DNA from: Purshia tridentata
Lineage: Eukaryota > Streptophyta > Magnoliopsida > Rosales > Rosaceae
NCBI GenBank assembly: GCA_003254885.1
Contig: QANT01004196.1
Span: forward strand, 1 to 37,277
Direction: 5' to 3'
DNA length: 37,277 nucleotides
The translations under genes and the position numbers were made by a program. Positions 33,519-37,277 of this stretch are shown piece by piece. How positions within the stretch are numbered: position 1 is the first letter of the stretch; each line of letters starts with the position of its first letter. Below the pieces are notes generated by a model, which saw only the letters and a list, made by a program, of their open reading frames with translations, was not told the DNA's origin and did not search any database.

Positions 33519-34332
33519 TCAGTGCTGACTCAGCAATGAATTGGTATATACAGCGGAATATTTTTCTTTCTATGATACATTCGAGACGTGACAAACAATG
33601 TTGATGTGTTGATGCGTTGATGCGTTTTGCCTCCAATCCAAATTAGTGGTTTGGGAATATCTTGGCATGGATTGACACTTGTCCCTCAATCAAAAGACAA
33701 TAAATATGTTCTTTATATGGATTTTTTTTTTTTATTATTGATACTTGAATTTTGATCCGAATCTTATTAATTCAGTATCTAAAGTTTAAAATATCAGAAA
33801 GTATCTAAATTATCAATCTTGTGTGTTAGGAAGGTTTTGGTTTTTTGGCCATGGTTTTAGGAAGTATCTAAAGACTCATATATGATATACCTGTCACATA
33901 TCCACTTAGAGATGAACATTTCGTCACTTCAAATTAAACAGAACCTTAATCCTATTTATATCCCATGGCCTTCGTCATGGTCAAAGCATGCACCAACCTA
34001 CCCATTCACCCTATTGATGAGAGATGTCCTGCTATCACATGAATGTACATATTTACCCTTTTGAATCCGATAACGAACTTATTTTAATCGATCTGTTGTA
34101 GAATTGTTGTTGGTATTGATATCGATCTGACTTGTTATTTTATGTTGTGCCTAGAAACAAATGGGACCTATCACATTACATTGATGGATTATATTATCAT
34201 TGGTTGTGCTACAATTGGGTTTGAGTTGTGTTATAGTCCATGTTGAAGAGTTATAAATGTGAGGACCTTCTTATCTATTTTAAATAGGGTCATCCACCTC
34301 TTTAGTAAAGGAAAATTAAGCTCATAATGATT

Positions 34333-34423
34333 CCTCTCATTATTCTCATATATATATATATATATATATGTGGGGGAGGCTCCAATGTAGGATCCTACAA
34401 ATAAAATACCTCTCATTATTCTC

Positions 34424-34455
<32 letters not shown>

Positions 34456-34456
34456 A
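34333..34456. repeat. Duplicated AT microsatellite block (76-bp period)
   Basis: CCTCTCATTATTCTCATATA followed by an AT run occurs at 34333 and again at 34409. The second run passes into a GT run (about 34444-34456). Confidence 0.85.
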
Positions 34457-37277
34457 TTCTCGTTTGTTCTTAGTTAAATCCCAAACATAACCAAAGTGAA
34501 CGGTAACCCGACTAAATTAATCGTGGTGAATCACTATACATCACTTATTTTTTGTGTGATTACTATATTTATGGTTTGATGATCCTCATTGATGGCTTGA
34601 TAGATTTTGCGCATCAACAGCCATATAAAAAATTATATATATCACAAAAAACTTTATGATTTATACCTTGAATTACTTGACCACTAAGGTATTCCAATTA
34701 TGTTAAAATAAAACTACCATCCACCCACCACACACACATTCATGTACATAAGTAGGACAGTTTCTATTCATACCCCTAATTAACTCTCCATGCCCGGCCC
34801 GCTTTGTTTTTGTGTATATAATCGAATTTTATCCTTCAATTTATCTCCATTCCAAGCCTCCTTTTGTTTGGGTATGTCTAAGCCTAAGTCTGTTGGGGCT
34901 TAGTTGTTTTCGCTTGGGTCTTCGGACCTCCATTATACAAACAAACATAATATATTTTGTCATCTTTCCCTCTCTTGTTTTATGACGGGTAGAATTGTCA
35001 ATATCCACTTGGAAAGAGAAAATGGGCCAGTGGCCAATGGGCTTTCGGTAGTTAGAGCCTATAGCTTAATGGTGACTTGGTCAGTGGGCTTGGGTTCATT
35101 TATGGTATGCTTGCAAGTTGCATTCAACTTTGAATGCGTCATGATTACTGTCCAAACCTCAAAGCAGACCAAACGCAATCCCAATACATGCAACGTCCTA
35201 AGGACTTTCTGGCTATTCACCTGCCAAGCCTGCCATACTAAAAAATTCTGAGGCTGGGATGATCGATCAGTTTCTCAACCATTTTATTTCTCTTCGATCC
35301 CTTGGTCCACAAAGTTAGCTGAAACTTGATAGCTTGACATGGATTACAAAATCAAATCTTTCTTCATTCGTTTATCCTCTCTCGAGCTTCTCTCGTACCG
35401 AACAAGAGAAGCGAAAAAAAAGAGAAAAAAAAAGGAAAAAGAGAGGCATGTAGAGTGTGTCAGAGACGTCCTACCTATTAATGTGAGAGTCAGATGGAGT
35501 CTTCTGTTTTTCTATATGAGAGAAAAAGCCTATAACTATATATATAGAGAGCAACTTGGGCAGGCTGCTACATAAGTATGAATGGTGATCCATAAATGGT
35601 TCCAATTATGATACTGAACTGCATAATAAACAGGAGGAGAAAATAAAATTGGCATTCCTCTATTTGATAATATCATAACTTTGTTTTAGGAGGTTTTGCT
35701 TTCAAAACCTGAGATCTTCATCTCATACTTATCATTTATCATGTTAACTAGTTAAGGTGGAGCTGCTCTTATATATATTTGTGAGCTCATTCCTTACAAA
35801 ATGTTTTTGGACTCGGTATAAGTAGCTGTCAAACACAAACTACATTACTATAGCTCCTAGAGAGTTCAAGAGTAGAAAGGAGAAGCGCAAATAACATCCT
35901 TTTTTGGTTGCGCTAAGTATGAGGGCCCAAGGCCTAATAGCATTCCCTTTTAATTTGACTGTTTAATCAGTTAAACATTATAAGTCTATAACATGTTAGT
36001 TATGTGGTAAAACGGAATTTTCTCTTATGCAAAAATTCCATGCGAAAACTATGCAGAAATTCATAAAATATATATATATATAGTCGAGCGGTTGTACTTT
36101 CTTATCTTATAAATTTGATGTGCTTCAGCATAATACAAGTTTTTCTAGTAAAATTATTATATAATTGGACTAATCATGATGATTGTAGATCAAAAATAAC
36201 TAAAACTAAAAGTAACAAGTATCACTATGAAAAGGTTATTTAACAGAAGATGGTACCAAAAGGGAAAGGAAAAAAATAGGCATGATGTAATTTGCAGTGT
36301 TATACCAAAGTGATGAATGATATCTCAAGAGGATGCCTAAATCTTTTGTTTCTCATTATAACTTGTCATGTGTGTAAAGTAAGTACCATCCTGAATTCAT
36401 GTCAGCAATGTGTTAGAAACTTAGAAAAACTTCCACAGAGTCACAAAACAAACCAAATTTCCAAGCACACCCACCCAATTAACGTGGAAGTATAATAATC
36501 GATTACCATATTGCAGAAGAGCCAATGGGCAATTACGTAATTAAATATTTGAATAAAATAGTGAGGAAATTAATAAAAAAGTAAATTAAAATTTTGTCAG
36601 TGGAAAAATGAAAAAGAAAGTTTTAACATTTAAGGCATGATGATGTTAAGTTAATACATGTCGGGGTTGGGGACAGGGAAGTGCACGTGCGTCACCGAAA
36701 TCAGCGAGAAATATTTTGAACGAAAAGATGCCGCGCACGTGCTTTTCGGTCAAAGGTCAAAAGTAGTGATTGCACGAGTCTATCAAGGATCTTTAATAAA
36801 GAAAAGGTAAGGGAGAAGAAGCCTAAGATAAGAACGATGATCATCATCATGAGCCATTCAATTATTTGCAACTGGTACAACACAGATAAAGTAGACGATG
36901 GTGATCAAAGGTTAGATTTCGTCTTAGTTTAATAGTGAAAAAGAAATCCGTCATCCCAAAAAAAAAGGGCCCTCAAAATCGATTCAAGAATAAAACTTAA
37001 AAGTGTGCATGTTCTTATGGTAAAATTTTTTGGTAAAATAATTATTTAAGAAAGTAATATTCTTCTTAAATTAAAATTAGTTTGGTTGATCGGTAAAGAC
37101 AAAAACTCTTTTCATATATTCAGTTTGAACTCTCTTTTTTCTCTATAACATATTTAGTTCTATAGTCTTGAATCGGATGATTCCAATTTCTCTAAGCTAT
37201 TAGAGTGAATAATCATCGTATGACTTAAGTAATTAACATTATAGGTGAGAAAGCATATTAGAAATAATATCTTGTAA
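34457..37277. other. Terminal intergenic region, no gene recognised
   Basis: No convincing coding gene. An open frame at 34904-35251 (+) has no recognised domain. The stretch 36660-36780 is more GC-rich and has two GCACGTGC palindromes. The rest is AT-rich, with short AT runs near 35537 and 36068. Confidence 0.5.
36683..36742. promoter_or_regulatory. Paired GCACGTGC G-boxes
   Basis: The palindrome GCACGTGC occurs at 36683-36690 and 36735-36742, near ACCGAAA (36694-36700) and its inverse TTTCGGT (about 36744-36750). TCAAAGGTCAAA (W-box core GGTCAA) follows. This cluster could be the promoter of a gene beyond the window; that is inference. Confidence 0.4.

Larger units (their letters stand above)
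32862..34325. other. Upstream intergenic region of U-box copy B
   Basis: No gene recognised. It contains a possible SINE (33163 on), an AT repeat (33496-33518), a short GTTGATG(T/C)G run at 33600-33626 and AT-rich DNA. Confidence 0.5.

Noticed and set aside
34904-35251. 115-codon plus-strand open frame
   Set aside because: No domain, signal or splice context that I recognise.

Overview
This is nuclear DNA from a flowering plant, almost certainly a eudicot. Genes have many GT-AG introns, intergenic DNA is AT-rich, and small inverted-repeat transposons are frequent. The style of the genes and MITE-like elements suggests a woody Rosaceae species, with Prunus as my first guess. That guess comes from pattern recognition and has not been verified by any search.

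Five protein-coding genes were rebuilt exon by exon, and every junction keeps the reading frame. (1) 5970-8745, +: a divergent subgroup-9 (MIXTA/MYB16/MYB106-like) R2R3-MYB, 3 exons, 330 aa. (2) 10425-10712, +: a single-exon 95-aa SKIP34-like coiled-coil protein. (3) 15500-21059, +: a nucleobase-ascorbate transporter of the NAT11/NAT12 type, 10 exons, 751 aa. (4) 22368-26264, -: a U-box protein with USP, coiled coil, kinase-like and U-box parts, 8 exons, 811 aa. (5) 28909-32779, -: its tandem paralogue, 8 exons, 813 aa. Genes 3 and 4 converge. Genes 4 and 5 lie head to tail and share all intron positions and phases.

The rest is intergenic and rich in foldback or MITE-like elements. There is a long-arm inverted repeat at about 63-612 and a second foldback at 2338-2955 with a perfect 8-bp target duplication. 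A hAT-like MITE at 11372-11694 has a 7-bp duplication. An inverted-repeat element lies at about 26573-27127, a MITE with an attached partial tandem copy at 27131-27799, a palindromic MITE inside intron 5 of gene 5, and a possible tRNA-derived SINE near 33163. The first 5.9 kb and the last 4.5 kb hold no gene I recognise.

The most interesting points are these. Both U-box paralogues are predicted pseudokinases: the HRD and DFG aspartates are gone but the VAIK lysine and the U-box remain. The transporter has an 80-bp-offset duplication of a splice acceptor and exon start, whose upstream copy leads to a stop. The MYB has lost the usual N-terminus and the first conserved R2 cysteine. I found no wholly new multi-gene system, CRISPR array, tRNA gene or rRNA gene. 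The genes look functionally independent: epidermal transcription control, a small regulatory protein, membrane transport, and ubiquitination scaffolds.
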